From Escarpia spicata (taxonomy: Eukaryota; Annelida; Polychaeta; Sabellida; Siboglinidae): a stretch of DNA of 64,000 bases. This document shows positions 44,887 to 54,957 of this stretch, piece by piece. The notes beneath the pieces are model-generated. The model saw only the letters and a list, made by a program, of their open reading frames with translations, did no database searches and was not told the DNA's origin. Location of the stretch: contig OZ023206.1 of assembly GCA_963995525.1 (NCBI GenBank), forward strand, positions 6,347,960 to 6,411,959. Reading direction: 5' to 3'. The position numbers were made by a program, and so were the translations under genes. Each line of letters opens with the position of its first letter. Position 1 is the first letter of the stretch.

Positions 44887-45668
44887 CTAATAGGTGAGGC
44901 AGTCACGGACCTGGAGGATGACAGTCACCAACTCACCCCTCAAATCAATAGGCCGGTTGTCCTGATCTGTTAACCACATCTTCAGGCGGTGGAGTCTGGG
45001 CGTGATCACAAGGAGGAACACGCTGTGCTTGGGGGTGTAGTTGATTTTGTATCCCAGAGGCACGTCAAGATAAAAGCTGCTGAGGATGTACCCTCGGCTT
45101 GCCTGGCCGCTCGTTGCAATATAGATCCCGTCAACGGCGTCGCAGTTGACTAGCACCTCATTAGCACGGCTGATGCGCACTATATTAGGGGCCTCGTGGC
45201 GGCCTCGTGCGAGCACAGCGGCGGTCTCAGGCCAGCCTAGCATTGTATGGAGCGTACTGTCTCCCATGTCTACCTGGACGTCCGGCTCGGTGATCTCGAC
45301 CACAGCCTTAATGGTCGCTAGGTTGGCTGTGATGGTGATACTTCCAGCGGCTGTTCCAGCGAGTGATCCTAGTTGGCGCTGGATTTCTGCGTCAATGCTC
45401 TCCAGCTCGTAGGCGCCTTCAGGCAGGCGCAGCGTTGTCCAGGTGCTACCAATGTCAATGCTCACTAAGAAGGAGCTGTTCTTAGCATCAATATCGGGCC
45501 AGCTGTACAAGGTGCTTAGACCAACGAGGGCCTTCTCCAGCCCCTTGCCGGTTCCCGCTGTTATTAGTTGAAGGAGTCGGTCCGGGGCCCTGGAGGCGAT
45601 GAGAGAATGATGGCGAACTCGCGGCGCGACTTTGTGTTCGCTGCGATGGTTTTGACAAGGTCTTCCAT
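44887..45668 (-). pseudogene. Maverick/Polinton penton-like (minor capsid) protein, frameshifted
   Basis: ATG at 45668 starts MEDLVKTIAANTKSRREFAI. A frameshift near 45590 moves the reading to the frame with ALVGLSTLYSWPDIDAKNSS, LRLPEGAYELESIDAEIQRQ, MGDSTLHTMLGW and SSFYLDVPLGYKINYTPKHS, ending at 44887. The LSTLYSWPDIDAKN … LPEGAYELESID-x-EIQ … LGW pattern is that of the single-jelly-roll minor capsid protein encoded next to the major capsid gene in Polintons and adintoviruses. It is close to full length apart from the shift. Confidence 0.75.
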
Positions 45669-45718
45669 AATAATTCAAAGCAGGACAACGGGTCTTTAAA
45701 TAGCCCGTGGTCGATGTG

Positions 45719-45916
45719 TCAGCCGTCGATGAGCCTGTCCAAGATGGCACTGGCTTCGTTTCGGAGCTCTGGGGAAGTATTCTCCACACCAACAAAGCGC
45801 TCAAACTCGTCGTCGCCCCACCTCTTGCCTGTATGCGTGCGGTAGACGTATGGCAGCAACGCCTCGGCCACGTTTTTCCCGGTGTAACCGGGCTTATGTT
45901 GGCGCATCCAGTCCAC
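45719..45916 (-). CDS. Small Polinton ORF, unknown function
   Basis: 65 codons from MDWMRQHKPGYTGKNVAEAL to AILDRLIDG and stop. The frame remains open for a few codons upstream (TDAWV), up to the LINE insertion at about 45940. Upstream of the penton-like gene on the same strand. Not recognised; it may be the C-terminus of a longer protein cut by the insertion. Confidence 0.4.
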   Translation of the reverse strand: MDWMRQHKPGYTGKNVAEALLPYVYRTHTGKRWGDDEFERFVGVENTSPELRNEASAILDRLIDG

Positions 45917-45984
45917 CCATGCATCTGTGGAAAATGGCGTCGTTAACTAAGTGCTAAAAAGGTCCTGCCGGCCACACACCGGAG

Positions 45985-46892
45985 GTGACGAATGTAGATT
46001 ATAGTACAGACACTGCAAAACTAGCAGAAGAATTAACAGTACCTCGACGAAAGAGACGACCCCATACTGTCGCTGTGCAATTCGTTGAAGGTAGGAATTC
46101 CCACCTGCAATATCGAACACCCCCAATATCGACCACGACCACGCCTTATAGCATTGCTTCACACACGTACACATACAATCGCCGACTTGCCCAGAAGAAA
46201 AGACAGCAAATCGGACTTTGAGCCAGTCGCCAGTGGTGGCTCAGCTGACGTTGACAGCAATTTGATTTCGCAAATGCTATCCTTATTGCAAGATAAGAGA
46301 ATTGATAAACACATGAAAGAGGTTCTGTTTCCACATTATTTATTCCTGAAGATTGACAAACTTACTAAAAAAGTTGTCACTCTCACCGAACAATTGTCTG
46401 ACAAGTGCAACAAAATCGAACATCTTGAGAAAAGGGTAGTAACTCTGGAGGATGAACTGGATTCGCTCCAGCACACCCGACGATCCAATTTCCGCATTAG
46501 TGGCATTTGCGATGACTTGCATAGTCAAAACTTGGAAGAGAAAGATACTATCAACAACAAACTGCACCTCACCTGTCCCATTGAGCTCAGTGGTCTGTAA
46601 CGCTGCCATAGACTTGGCCGACCTGTCGACGGGCAGACGAAACCCAGACTACCATTGTTCGCTTTCGCAGAGATGTTGTGTATCGCGCCAGGGGCGGTCT
46701 CAAAGATTTCAACAAAACCTGCCCTATTGAAAATCGCATCGTCCTCAACGAAGACCTCACGTCAAAGCGCTTCAAACTAGCGTTTGAAACTCAATGACTT
46801 TTGGACGGCCAGCGGCAAGATTATTATCAAAGACAGTCATAACGTGATCCGCGAAATCACAAGCTCAAAAGACATTCTGACATACCTGTAGA
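45985..46892 (+). mobile_element. L2-like LINE ORF1 (coiled coil and RNA-binding region)
   Basis: The main frame (46085-46600) encodes a long amphipathic helix: HYLFLKIDKLTKKVVTLTEQ, then IEHLEKRVVTLEDELDSLQ, followed by HTRRSNFRISGI. This is the coiled coil plus start of the RRM-like domain of LINE ORF1 proteins. After frame changes ARGGLKDFNKTCPIENRIVL with EDLTSKRFKL appears (about 46688-46775), resembling the C-terminal domain. A stop after SSKDILTYL lies near 46890. An upstream frame from 45985 may be its N-terminus. Confidence 0.75.
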
Positions 46893-47630
46893 CCTTACCA
46901 AACTACGTGTGTCTATCGCATGTAGTTACGTGGTATGATGTCGTCGTTTCTGACTACTTTTTGGCCAGACGTAACGTTTCATTCATTTTTTTTCTTTTCT
47001 TGCAAATACAGTGTTTAGTGTAACATTGAGTAACTGTTTTTTAGGGTATCTACTAATTAACTTGTTACGCTGTTAGTGTATTATGAACAACTGTAATTAC
47101 TTTATAAGTCATAATCAAGTAATATGTATATATATATTTTATTCATTCATATCAAAATGAACAGACTAACACATTGTCTAGTGTCGTTCTGACATAAATA
47201 TTGTGTAATGTAGTCAAATGTTGCAGTGTTACACAAACATTGTACACCTAGTGTTTAAATGGTTCATTAATTGCTTGCCAATGGTACATGTCTTTTTAGC
47301 ATGCCTGTAATTTTGGTTTACTTAAGACGATACCTTTCACTTATTAATGTCAATGCGGTGTTTAAGTAAGCCCAACAAACATTGTTGTTCTAGGGCATAT
47401 CATTATATAAAAAACTACGGCCTCGAATACGGTTCCACTTTGTTATGAGCAATGCTATAATTAATGTAACTATGTAATGCTTATATATATTTCGTAGGTA
47501 ACTCCTTTTGTATTTTGTAATCTCTCATCTAGTGTGTTACTTTACAGTGGTTTAAACTGTTATATCTCACTTCGTTGTTGTGAGCTATGGCATGGTAGTA
47601 TCTTTTTATGCAGCCAGCAAAGCCATTTAC
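46893..47630. other. ORF1-ORF2 spacer of the LINE; no gene
   Basis: AT-rich sequence without coding potential between ORF1 and the 63-bp array. Confidence 0.45.
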
Positions 47631-47637
47631 GTTTTAT

Positions 47638-49143
47638 TTGTTTCTGTTTCTTCTTGTTGACTATGTGTACTGTACTGATACATGTCCACCGTCATATTAT
47701 TTGTTTCTGTTTCTTCTTGTTGACTATGTGTACTGTACTGATACATGTCCATCGTCATATTATTTGTTTCTGTTTCTTCTTGTTGACTATGTGTACTGTA
47801 CTGATACATGTCCACCGTCATATTATTTGTTTCTGTTTCTTCTTGTTGACTATGTGTACTGTACTGATACATGTCCACCGTCATATTATTTGTTTCTGTT
47901 TCTTCTTGTTGACTATGTGTACTGTACTGATACATGTCCACCGTCATATTATTTGTTTCTGTTTCTTCTTGTTGACTATGTGTACTGTACTGATACATGT
48001 CCATCGTAATATTATTTGTTTCTGTTTCTTCTTGTTGACTATGTGTACTGTACTGATACATGTCCATCGTCATATTATTTGTTTCTGTTTCTTCTTGTTG
48101 ACTATGTGTACTGTACTGATACATGTCCATCGTCATATTATTTGTTTCTGTTTCTTCTTGTTGACTATGTGTACTGTACTGATACATGTCCATCGTCATA
48201 TTATTTGTTTCTGTTTCTTCTTGTTGACTATGTGTACTGTACTGATACATGTCCATCGTCATATTATTTGTTTCTGTTTCTTCTTGTTGACTATGTGTAC
48301 TGTACTGATACATGTCCATCGCCATATTATTTGTTTCTGTTTCTTCTTGTTGACTATGTGTACTGTACTGATACATGTCCACCGTCATATTATTTGTTTC
48401 TGTTTCTTCTTGTTGACTATGTGTACTGTACTGATACATGTCCATCGTCATTATTTGTTTCTGTTTCTTCTTGTTGACTATGTGTACTGTACTGATACAT
48501 GTCCACCGTCATATTATTTGTTTCTGTTTCTTCTTGTTGACTATGTGTACTGTACTGATACATGTCCATCGTCATATTATTTGTTTCTGTTTCTTCTTGT
48601 TGACTATGTGTACTGTACTGATACATGTCCATCGTCATATTATTTGTTTCTGTTTCTTCTTGTTGACTATGTGTACTGTACTGATACATGTCCACCGTCA
48701 TATTATTTGTTTCTGTTTCTTCTTGTTGACTATGTGTACTGTACTGATACATGTCCACCGTCATATTATTTGTTTCTGTTTCTTCATGTTGACTATGTGT
48801 ACTGTACTGATACATGTCCATCGTCATATTATTTGTTTCTGTTTCTTCTTGTTGACTATGTGTACTGTACTGATACATGTCCATCGTCATATTATTTGTT
48901 TCTGTTTCTTCTTGTTGACTATGTGTACTGTACTGATACATGTCCATCGTCATATTATTTGTTTCTGTTTCTTCTTGTTGACTATGTGTACTGTACTGAT
49001 ACATGTCCATCGTCATATTATTTGTTTCTGTTTCTTCTTGTTGACTATGTGTACTGTACTGATACATGTCCATCGTCATATTATTTGTTTCTGTTTCTTC
49101 TTGTTGACTATGTGTACTGTACTGATACATGTCCATCGTCATA
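47638..49143. repeat. 63-bp minisatellite, ~24 units
   Basis: TTTCTGTTTCTTCTTGTTGA plus CTATGTGTACTGTACTGATA and CATGTCCA(C/T)CGTCATATTATTTG repeat every 63 bp. Units are nearly identical, with the main variant at CCACCG/CCATCG. A 2-bp loss near 48450 (GTCATTATTTG) switches frames. Since 63 is a multiple of 3, 21-residue-period frames of up to 562 codons appear on both strands. No protein is inferred. Confidence 0.96.
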
Positions 49144-49329
49144 TCAGTTTGCCTTATTTGTTGAATATTGTCTAACAAAACATACAAACAAACACAACGA
49201 TGCAACTACATTATATTATTAGGTTAGCGATCACCAAGACATTATGTATTGCTTCTTTGGTGCAAATACCCTTGTTATACACTAGATCCTGCACGTGTAC
49301 ATATTTGTTTTTTATTCTTCTTAATCTAC

Positions 49330-49885
49330 CAGTTAATGACAAAACAGTTTGATCGCATTTTTCTTTCACACTTGGGTAGTATTGACAACAACAACAACAA
49401 CAATAACAATGTAATTAATACATTATATATTGATAACAATGAACTGCAAGTCATAAAACATTGATCGTATTACGACATAGATCACTTTAAGATACTAGCT
49501 GATGATAAAAATGGACAATTTTCAATACTCAGCTTAAGTATTCTGTCTATAAATTCTAAATTTGACGAACTCGTTTCATTCGTCAGCTCACTACAGGACA
49601 TCAATAATACATTTAGTGTAATTTGCCTACAAGAATGTAGGATATTCAACATAACCGATTTAGCAAATATACAACTACCTGGGTACGCTTGTATTGCTCA
49701 AGGAAAGAGTAGCAGTAACAATGGTGGCTTAATCACATATATTAACAAAATATTCCAACATATAGTCAAACTAAACATAAATACATACGAACACTGGGAG
49801 GGACTAACTATTAATGTAACTCTAGATGTTTATCAAAACCAATTACTATTGGCAACACATACAGACCTCCGAGCATGTGAAGAGA
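49330..49885 (+). mobile_element. L2-like LINE ORF2 start: endonuclease N-terminal half
   Basis: An Asn-rich stretch (DNNNNNNNN, about 49384) precedes YDIDHFKILADDKNGQFSIL, LSILSINSKFDELVSFVSSL, FSVICLQECRIFNITDLANI and LPGYACIAQGKSSSNNGGLI. LSILSIN and CLQE are the first two APE catalytic blocks. The copy ends near 49885 in the middle of the domain, directly against Polinton ATPase sequence. Together with ORF1 at 46 kb this makes a LINE that keeps its 5' part and lacks its 3' part. Confidence 0.75.
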
Positions 49886-49888
49886 ACA

Positions 49889-50153
49889 TGTCAGGCTTCT
49901 ATTTTATCCCGAACAATCTCACGCAGCGAGTCATAGGCTCCTTGGTCTGCGCTCGGGGTCACAACGTGGAGCTTCTCCCACCGAACCCAGCCGGGCTGTA
50001 GGTGCAGGATAACAAGCAGGTTGGTCTTGCTACAGCCACTCGGGCCCACCAGCAGAGCTCGGATACGGCGGGGGAGTAACCAGTGGTGTGTGCCGCCCCT
50101 GCCGCGGTTCCCGCTACTCTTCTGAATCAAATCAATAACCTCTGTGTGTGTAT
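49889..50153 (-). pseudogene. Polinton A32-like packaging ATPase, N-terminal fragment
   Basis: The minus strand reads TEVIDLIQKSSGNRGRGGTH, HWLLPRRIRALLVGPSGCSK and TNLLVILHLQPGWVRWEKLH, then VVTPSADQGAYDSLREI. GPSGCSKT is a Walker A P-loop in the context seen in FtsK/HerA-type (A32) ATPases that pump DNA into capsids. The protein stops at the LINE junction (about 49889), so Walker B and the C-terminus are gone. Confidence 0.78.
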
Positions 50154-50344
50154 TAGAGCCAGAGCTGCCCTTTCAATTGGGCGGGATGTACTGTGTGAAG
50201 AGCCGCACAAGGACTCCCACAACAGGTGACTACCAAAAACTAACCAAGACTTCACGAAGGTGAGACGCCGCATCGTATGTGGGCGCACTAAGTCTGTTTG
50301 TTGCCGCTTCTGCTGGTGTCGGGACGACCACGCATTCAGGGGGC
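50154..50344. other. Short unassigned Polinton DNA
   Basis: No supported feature between the ATPase and PLA2-like fragments. Confidence 0.4.
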
Positions 50345-50520
50345 GACATCCAGCAGGCGCTGTCTAATCTGCCTGGCCTTCCCTGGGCAAAGTTCTTCGG
50401 AGAAAAGCACCTCCCAGGCTACAGCTACTACGGGCCGGGAGCGCACCCTAACTAACACAGGAATGAAAGCAAAGATTGTTTTCGGCGGGGAGGGAACCGC
50501 GGCGGAGCCGTAGGGTGAGT
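50345..50520 (+). pseudogene. PLA2-like domain fragment (GYxYxGPG motif)
   Basis: Plus strand: IQQALSNLPGLPWAKFFGEK and HLPGYSYYGPGARPN, then a stop. GYxYxGPGT is the calcium-loop motif of the phospholipase A2-like domain found in several small DNA viruses and in some Polinton/adintovirus-type elements. The catalytic HD block that should follow is not readable. The fragment is short and the call rests on this one motif and its context. Confidence 0.5.
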
Positions 50521-50929
50521 TCCAATAGCAGGAACCGCAACCAAGTCTCCGAACCGACTTTGTTGGACCCACAAGGGCTCCTCGCCGTATGGCAGGCAAG
50601 ACTGAAGTAGTTAGATGCGGTAATAATTTTTTGTTCGCTATGTAGTGAACGAGGATGGGTATTGCAGAAGAGCTGTACTGCACAATGCTAGAGGTGGGGT
50701 GCTGTGCCTGGCAATACAAAATCCCGGGGCCTTTAGCCCATACATATAATCCATGTAGCCCATAGTAATCTTGAGTTGTGGCGCCGCGATCCCGCAGCTG
50801 TTTGGCGATTTGCTGCTATGTTCCAAGCAGGGCCGACCAACCTTAGGGTCGACACTGCGAAGTTAGACCCAGATACATGCAATGCATGTTGGAAACTTAT
50901 TGGTTTGCTGGAATATATAGGCAACATAG
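50521..50929. other. No clear feature
   Basis: GC-richer sequence before the integrase fragment. Frames are open on both strands but nothing was recognised. Confidence 0.35.
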
Positions 50930-52050
50930 ATGGACACTAAGCTCTCGCGCATATACTACAGCCCCCAGGGCTACTGGAAAGGGCTTGCTGCTGCTGCTGC
51001 TAAGATCTCAGAAGATGCTGCCCGTGGTTAACAAAGTAGGCCGCATGGCAGATCTACTATCAGCCCCTCGCCACGTACCACGACCCAGGTTCGATATCTC
51101 TGTACCAAAACGAAGTCAACCAGGCCGCATGACAAGGTACATATAAGTACGCGCTGACCGTGGTGGACGTGGCCAGCCGCTATAAAGAGGCTGAGCCACT
51201 GGCCTCAAAAGAGGCCTATGAGGTGGCTTCTGCGCTGACCCGCATCTACAGTCGTAGCCCCCTTAAGTGGTCCAAGCTACTGCAGGTAGATCCTTGGGCG
51301 CGAGTTCAAGGGAGCACTTTCCCAGGTGCTAGCAAAGCGTGGCGTTGCGGTTCGGCGTGATATAAAATACTTGCACTGGGCGCAGGGCATTGTGGAGCGT
51401 TTCAACCGCACGCTGGCAGAGCGGCTGTTTGGACACCAATACGCACTAGAAATGGTCGACCCTAGTCGGCGTTCGTTGGAGTGGATGGCTCGGCTGCCAT
51501 GCATGGTTGCGGCCCTGAACAACGATGTGACGCGCCTGACTGGCAAAAAGCCCTATCGCGGGAACGACAGTGGTCTCAATGCCCACCGCACCTACTCGCG
51601 CGCCGTCGTCCCGACTGCCGCTGCAAAGGCCTGTGGGTACGTCTCAGTCGAAGCTCCGTTCGGACGTGGGTGTGCGGTACCTCTACCAGCAGGGCGAACC
51701 CGAGGGAGGTCGCCGCCGCGCCATAGACCTCGTGTGGTCTCTGAATGTGTACTGGTGTCGCGCTTACATTTATCCGGGCGTTAAATTGTATCCCGGTGAT
51801 GTTTATGTGCATATGTAAGGCATAATATTTGGCAACAGTAGATCACGACAGTCGTAGATGGTGCTAAATACATTTCCTTAGATACGCGCACGCGCAGAAA
51901 CGTCACACGGATATTATTTAACGCCCGAATAAATGTAAGCGCGACATCGGCTCGGTCGCTCTGTAACCAAACCTGGGGAGCTTATCCTGTATTATTTGTT
52001 GGACGGGCCGGCCCGTGGATTTGTGCGGGAATAGCTGCCGTCATCGTCTT
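50930..52050 (+). pseudogene. Maverick/Polinton retroviral-type integrase, interrupted
   Basis: Several plus frames carry the protein in order: ARIYYSPQGYWKGLAAAA (50945), SPRHVPRPRFDISVPKRSQ (51060), YALTVVDVASRYKEAEPLAS (51145), SALTRIYSRSPLKWSKLLQV (51230), AKRGVAVRR, then WAQGIVERFNRTLAERLFGH (51375) and LPCMVAALNNDVTRLTGKKP. VGVRYLYQQGEPEGGRR follows. D in TVVDVA, D in LLQVD and E in GIVERFNR fit the DDE catalytic triad. Family members read IHRAQGIVERF where this copy has LHWAQ. At VWSLNVY a 191-bp MITE cuts the gene, and LGRSVTKPGELILYYLLDGP resumes after it. At least four frame breaks. Confidence 0.82.
51756..51946. mobile_element. 191-bp MITE in the integrase gene
   Basis: The first 30 bases, starting TGTCGCGCTTACATTTATCC, and the reverse complement of the last 30 differ at one position. 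The coding sequence on either side (VWSLNVY / LGRSVTK) is contiguous in family members, so the element inserted into the integrase. Its interior has no ORF. The target-site duplication is not clear (TGG or CGG at the edges). Confidence 0.9.
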
Positions 52051-52069
52051 CTCGTCGATGAGGCCATCG

Positions 52070-52335
52070 AACTCCGGCTGAAAAATGCCATGCGTCTCAA
52101 CATGGAATTCCGACTGAGGAATGCCGTCGGGCTCCGGCTAAGGAATGCCGTCGGGCTCTGGCTGACGAATGCCGTCGTGCTCCGGCTGAGGAATGCCGTC
52201 GGGCTCCGGCTGAGGAATGCCGTCGGGCTCCGGCTGATGAATGCCGTCGGGCTCCGGCTGAGGAATGCCGTCGGGCTAAGGCTGATGAATGCCGTCGGGC
52301 TCCGGCTGAGGAATGCCTTCACAGGTTATCGTCTT
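52070..52335 (+). repeat. 24-bp minisatellite, ~10 units, at the integrase 3' end
   Basis: GAATGCCGTCGGGCTCCGGC-TGAG repeats every 24 bp. All three plus frames and one minus frame are open across it. The flanks repeat too: CTCGTCGATGAGGCCATCGA at 52051 and CTCGTCGATGAGGTCATCGA at 52349. Confidence 0.93.
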
Positions 52336-52704
52336 ATCGACGAGCAGCTCGTCGATGAGGTCATCGAACTCCGGCTGAGGTATGGCCTTGTGACTATAGG
52401 CCAGCGTCCCAACGCCATCATCGCCATCAACATTTGTGACCAGCGGTGAGAGAGTGACACCTTGTTGAGATGCGTCCGTAGATCTGGTGGCCCTGGCTGC
52501 GTAGAATGTCCATCCCGTGCCGGAAGGTCTTCCTCTCGAAGAGACCTTCCTTGTATTTATGTCACGGATTAGCGAGGTATCTGTACATTAGATGGCTCAG
52601 TCAAATAGGATTCTTATATATCAAGGTCAACGCATATGAGAAAGATAAATAGTATATAGCTAGTCCTCGCGGACTCTCATTACAGTAATCTGTTACAAAA
52701 CACA

Positions 52705-52748
<44 letters not shown>

Positions 52749-53900
52749 CACATATATATGAATACTTCAAGGGTAATAATACCTCACTTCAAAACCACAG
52801 CTAACTACCAATCATAATACAGCAAATAATAGATACGTTCAATCAGAAAATAGACATTTACACTGGGCTAGTCGTATCTCGAATATATACGAACGTTTGT
52901 TGTCAAGACAACACGCCAAGCTCAGAATACAATTAGAACGTTGTATCTCGGCCGCACGAGTGATGATGCCGGGCAATTGACGATTGCCGTCGTACGCCGT
53001 GAATTCTCGAGTCGCGTCCGTTCAGTAATCGCACGGTCGCAAACGATTGCGAAGTCAGTTGAATACGTTCAACTGAAAGACGAAGCCGGACAGTAGACGC
53101 TTACCGCCGGCCGCTACGAATTCGATCGAGAGGTCTTGCCCTGTCGCAAACGATCGAGAAGTCGGATGAACGGGTTCGCGCGAATGACGACGCCTGGCAG
53201 TATACGTTTACCGCCGGCCGCTACGAGTCGCATTCGGTCTAGCTTTCTAACGATGTCGCTGTGAGACAGCTGTTCGAGGATGGCCCGAGCTGGGTGAGCG
53301 CGTCGCGATTATCGCTCAACGACGCAAATACGTTGGAGCCGACCGGAACGTTGTCTCAATATACCGCTGACGTGGAGGCATGGCTTCTTCGAAGCTCGAA
53401 CAGTCTCTCTGGACACTGAATATTACTCACACACACAAAACTTGGGAACGTAACCCACGTTAACGATTCCCACCACACTTCACGACTTGACTTGCCATTC
53501 TCTTGGCAGCAGGGTAACCTGTCTCGTTCAACCCTGGATCTGTCCCAGTCCTTCGCCAGCGCCCAGATGGCGAAATGCGCACGACAGACGTTTATATAAG
53601 CGGACCTAATTACACATCATATGACAGGTTTCCATCTTTTCTATTGGCTAAAACAATATACAAGTCAAGCTACGCCTTGTTCAACACCCTCTCATATACA
53701 GTGAAACCACCTGCTTGCCTAGAAACGCTAGCAACAGAATACCACGCCTCACTGAGCGCATCTGCAACCGAGTTGCTGTAATTACGTAACTAAGGCGGTT
53801 GGTCAACAATCAGCCTATCTACTGGCTTGACCTTCCTCATTTACCAAATTAAACCTAAGGAAAGTAGTTTTACACATCCAGAAATAGCAGAAATGCTACA
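52336..53900. other. No gene; hairpin, microsatellite and degenerate ~115-bp repeats
   Basis: Visible here: a hairpin GGAAGGTCT…AGACCTTCC at 52522-52550, a CGCA/CA microsatellite at 52703-52752, and three degenerate repeats at about 52955-53235. Two of these share CTTACCGCCGGCCGCTACGA-type sequence at 53100 and 53208. The rest is unrecognised. Confidence 0.55.
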
Positions 53901-53902
53901 GT

Positions 53903-54957
53903 TTACCACCACCTCTTCACGCCTTTTGCGTTGCGGATCTCTGTGGTGTCTGCCTTGAGGATGCTATACATCTTCGGACAAAGACCAACATACTCAGCAA
54001 TTGGGGCACCAGTACACTCGTCCTTCATCTTTCCCAAGGCCTTGTTCTGTGAGCGGGTGGACCTCGGGGTAATTTCTGGTGTCATAAAGCTCTGCGTGTG
54101 CGGCAATGTCTTTGTAGAGTCCTCTGTTTGGATTTCAAGCAGCAAGGAGTCTGTGTCTGGGTAGAGGAGGTTACATCGCTCGCCGCACTGTGTCTTCAGT
54201 CGGTTATAGTAGAAGTCGTACATCATGTGCTTGGACAGGTCCAGGATGCTCATCCCCACGTAGACGCGATCCACCACAAGCCTACTCTTGTGCATGTGGA
54301 GAGCGGCCAGGTCATAATTAAATATCTGCAGCCGAGCAAAGGCCGGCCTCGCTACGAGACGGGGAGCTTCTGCTCTTCATACGAGCGCACCAACTTGACA
54401 TTCACCCGTTTGCGCAGGTTTTCCATGGTCTTACCAAACACAGAGTTGTTCATCAGCTTGTATAGGTCTTTCTCAAAGCCGCTGGTCGCCTGCTTGCGAA
54501 GCTCAATGTTCATCTTGATGTAAGGCTCCATCCAGGGGCTCTGGTCTCAGAGCCCGGTGGATATTCTTCAGCTTCATCCCAAGAGACAAGCACAGTTGCA
54601 AGTTGCGGTAATGCACCATGTAGCGCTCCTTGTTGCGGAGGTCGGGCACCAGCTTTCCAACGGCTGTAAGCGTGCCCCCTGCGCTTTTCAACAGTTCATT
54701 CTGGTAGTCCGACATCCACTCAGTCGGAATTGCCAGGCCCTCTGGCGCCAGCGGGTATGCATTGTGTGTATCGTGCAACTTCTCCGGATACTCAAGGTCG
54801 ACCTCGAGAATGTAGCCCTTTTTGGCATCTTATGGGTGAGATGCGATCTCCCCACTGTCTTCTACCCACTCAAAGCCACCAGTTGACAGCGGTTGGCTCA
54901 TGGCCCAACAGTACAGGTTGTTGGCGTCAAGGTAGAGGATGTGGCATTGCACAGTAA
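53903..54957 (-). pseudogene. Maverick/Polinton protein-primed family B DNA polymerase, C-terminal part
   Basis: The minus strand contains the polymerase blocks in order: LYLDANNLYCWAM (motif A, about 54.93 kb), GYILEVDLEYPEKLHDTHNA, YPLAPEG, YMVHYRNLQLCLSLGMKLKN, then YKLMNNSVFGKTMENLRKR (motif B, about 54.44 kb). RPAFARLQIFNYDLAALH, YVGMSILDLSKHMMYDFYYN and LLYPDTDSLLLEI (motif C, YxDTDS, about 54.15 kb) follow, then KMKDECTGAPIAEYVGLCPK. A stop near 54830 and frameshifts near 54540 and 54357 break it. The exonuclease half is absent: similarity ends at 54957, where unrelated plus-strand AT-rich sequence begins. Confidence 0.85.

Larger units (their letters stand above)
41944..54957. mobile_element. 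Degraded Maverick/Polinton element, nested with LINEs
   Basis: Between these limits lie remnants of most Maverick/Polinton genes: major capsid (43.3-44.4 kb), penton-like (44.9-45.7 kb), packaging ATPase (49.9-50.15 kb), PLA2-like (50.35-50.5 kb), integrase (50.9-52.05 kb), family B polymerase (53.9-54.96 kb) and small conserved ORFs. Structural genes, ATPase and polymerase are on the minus strand, and the integrase and PLA2-like fragment on the plus. The GC content is higher than in the surrounding DNA. Terminal inverted repeats and 6-bp target duplications were not found. An L2-like LINE (46.0-49.9 kb) and an RTE-like fragment (42.87-43.32 kb) interrupt it. Confidence 0.82.

Noticed and set aside
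47534..49222. 562-codon plus ORF and 262-274-codon minus ORFs
   Set aside because: Products of the 63-bp array (21-residue period) on both strands.
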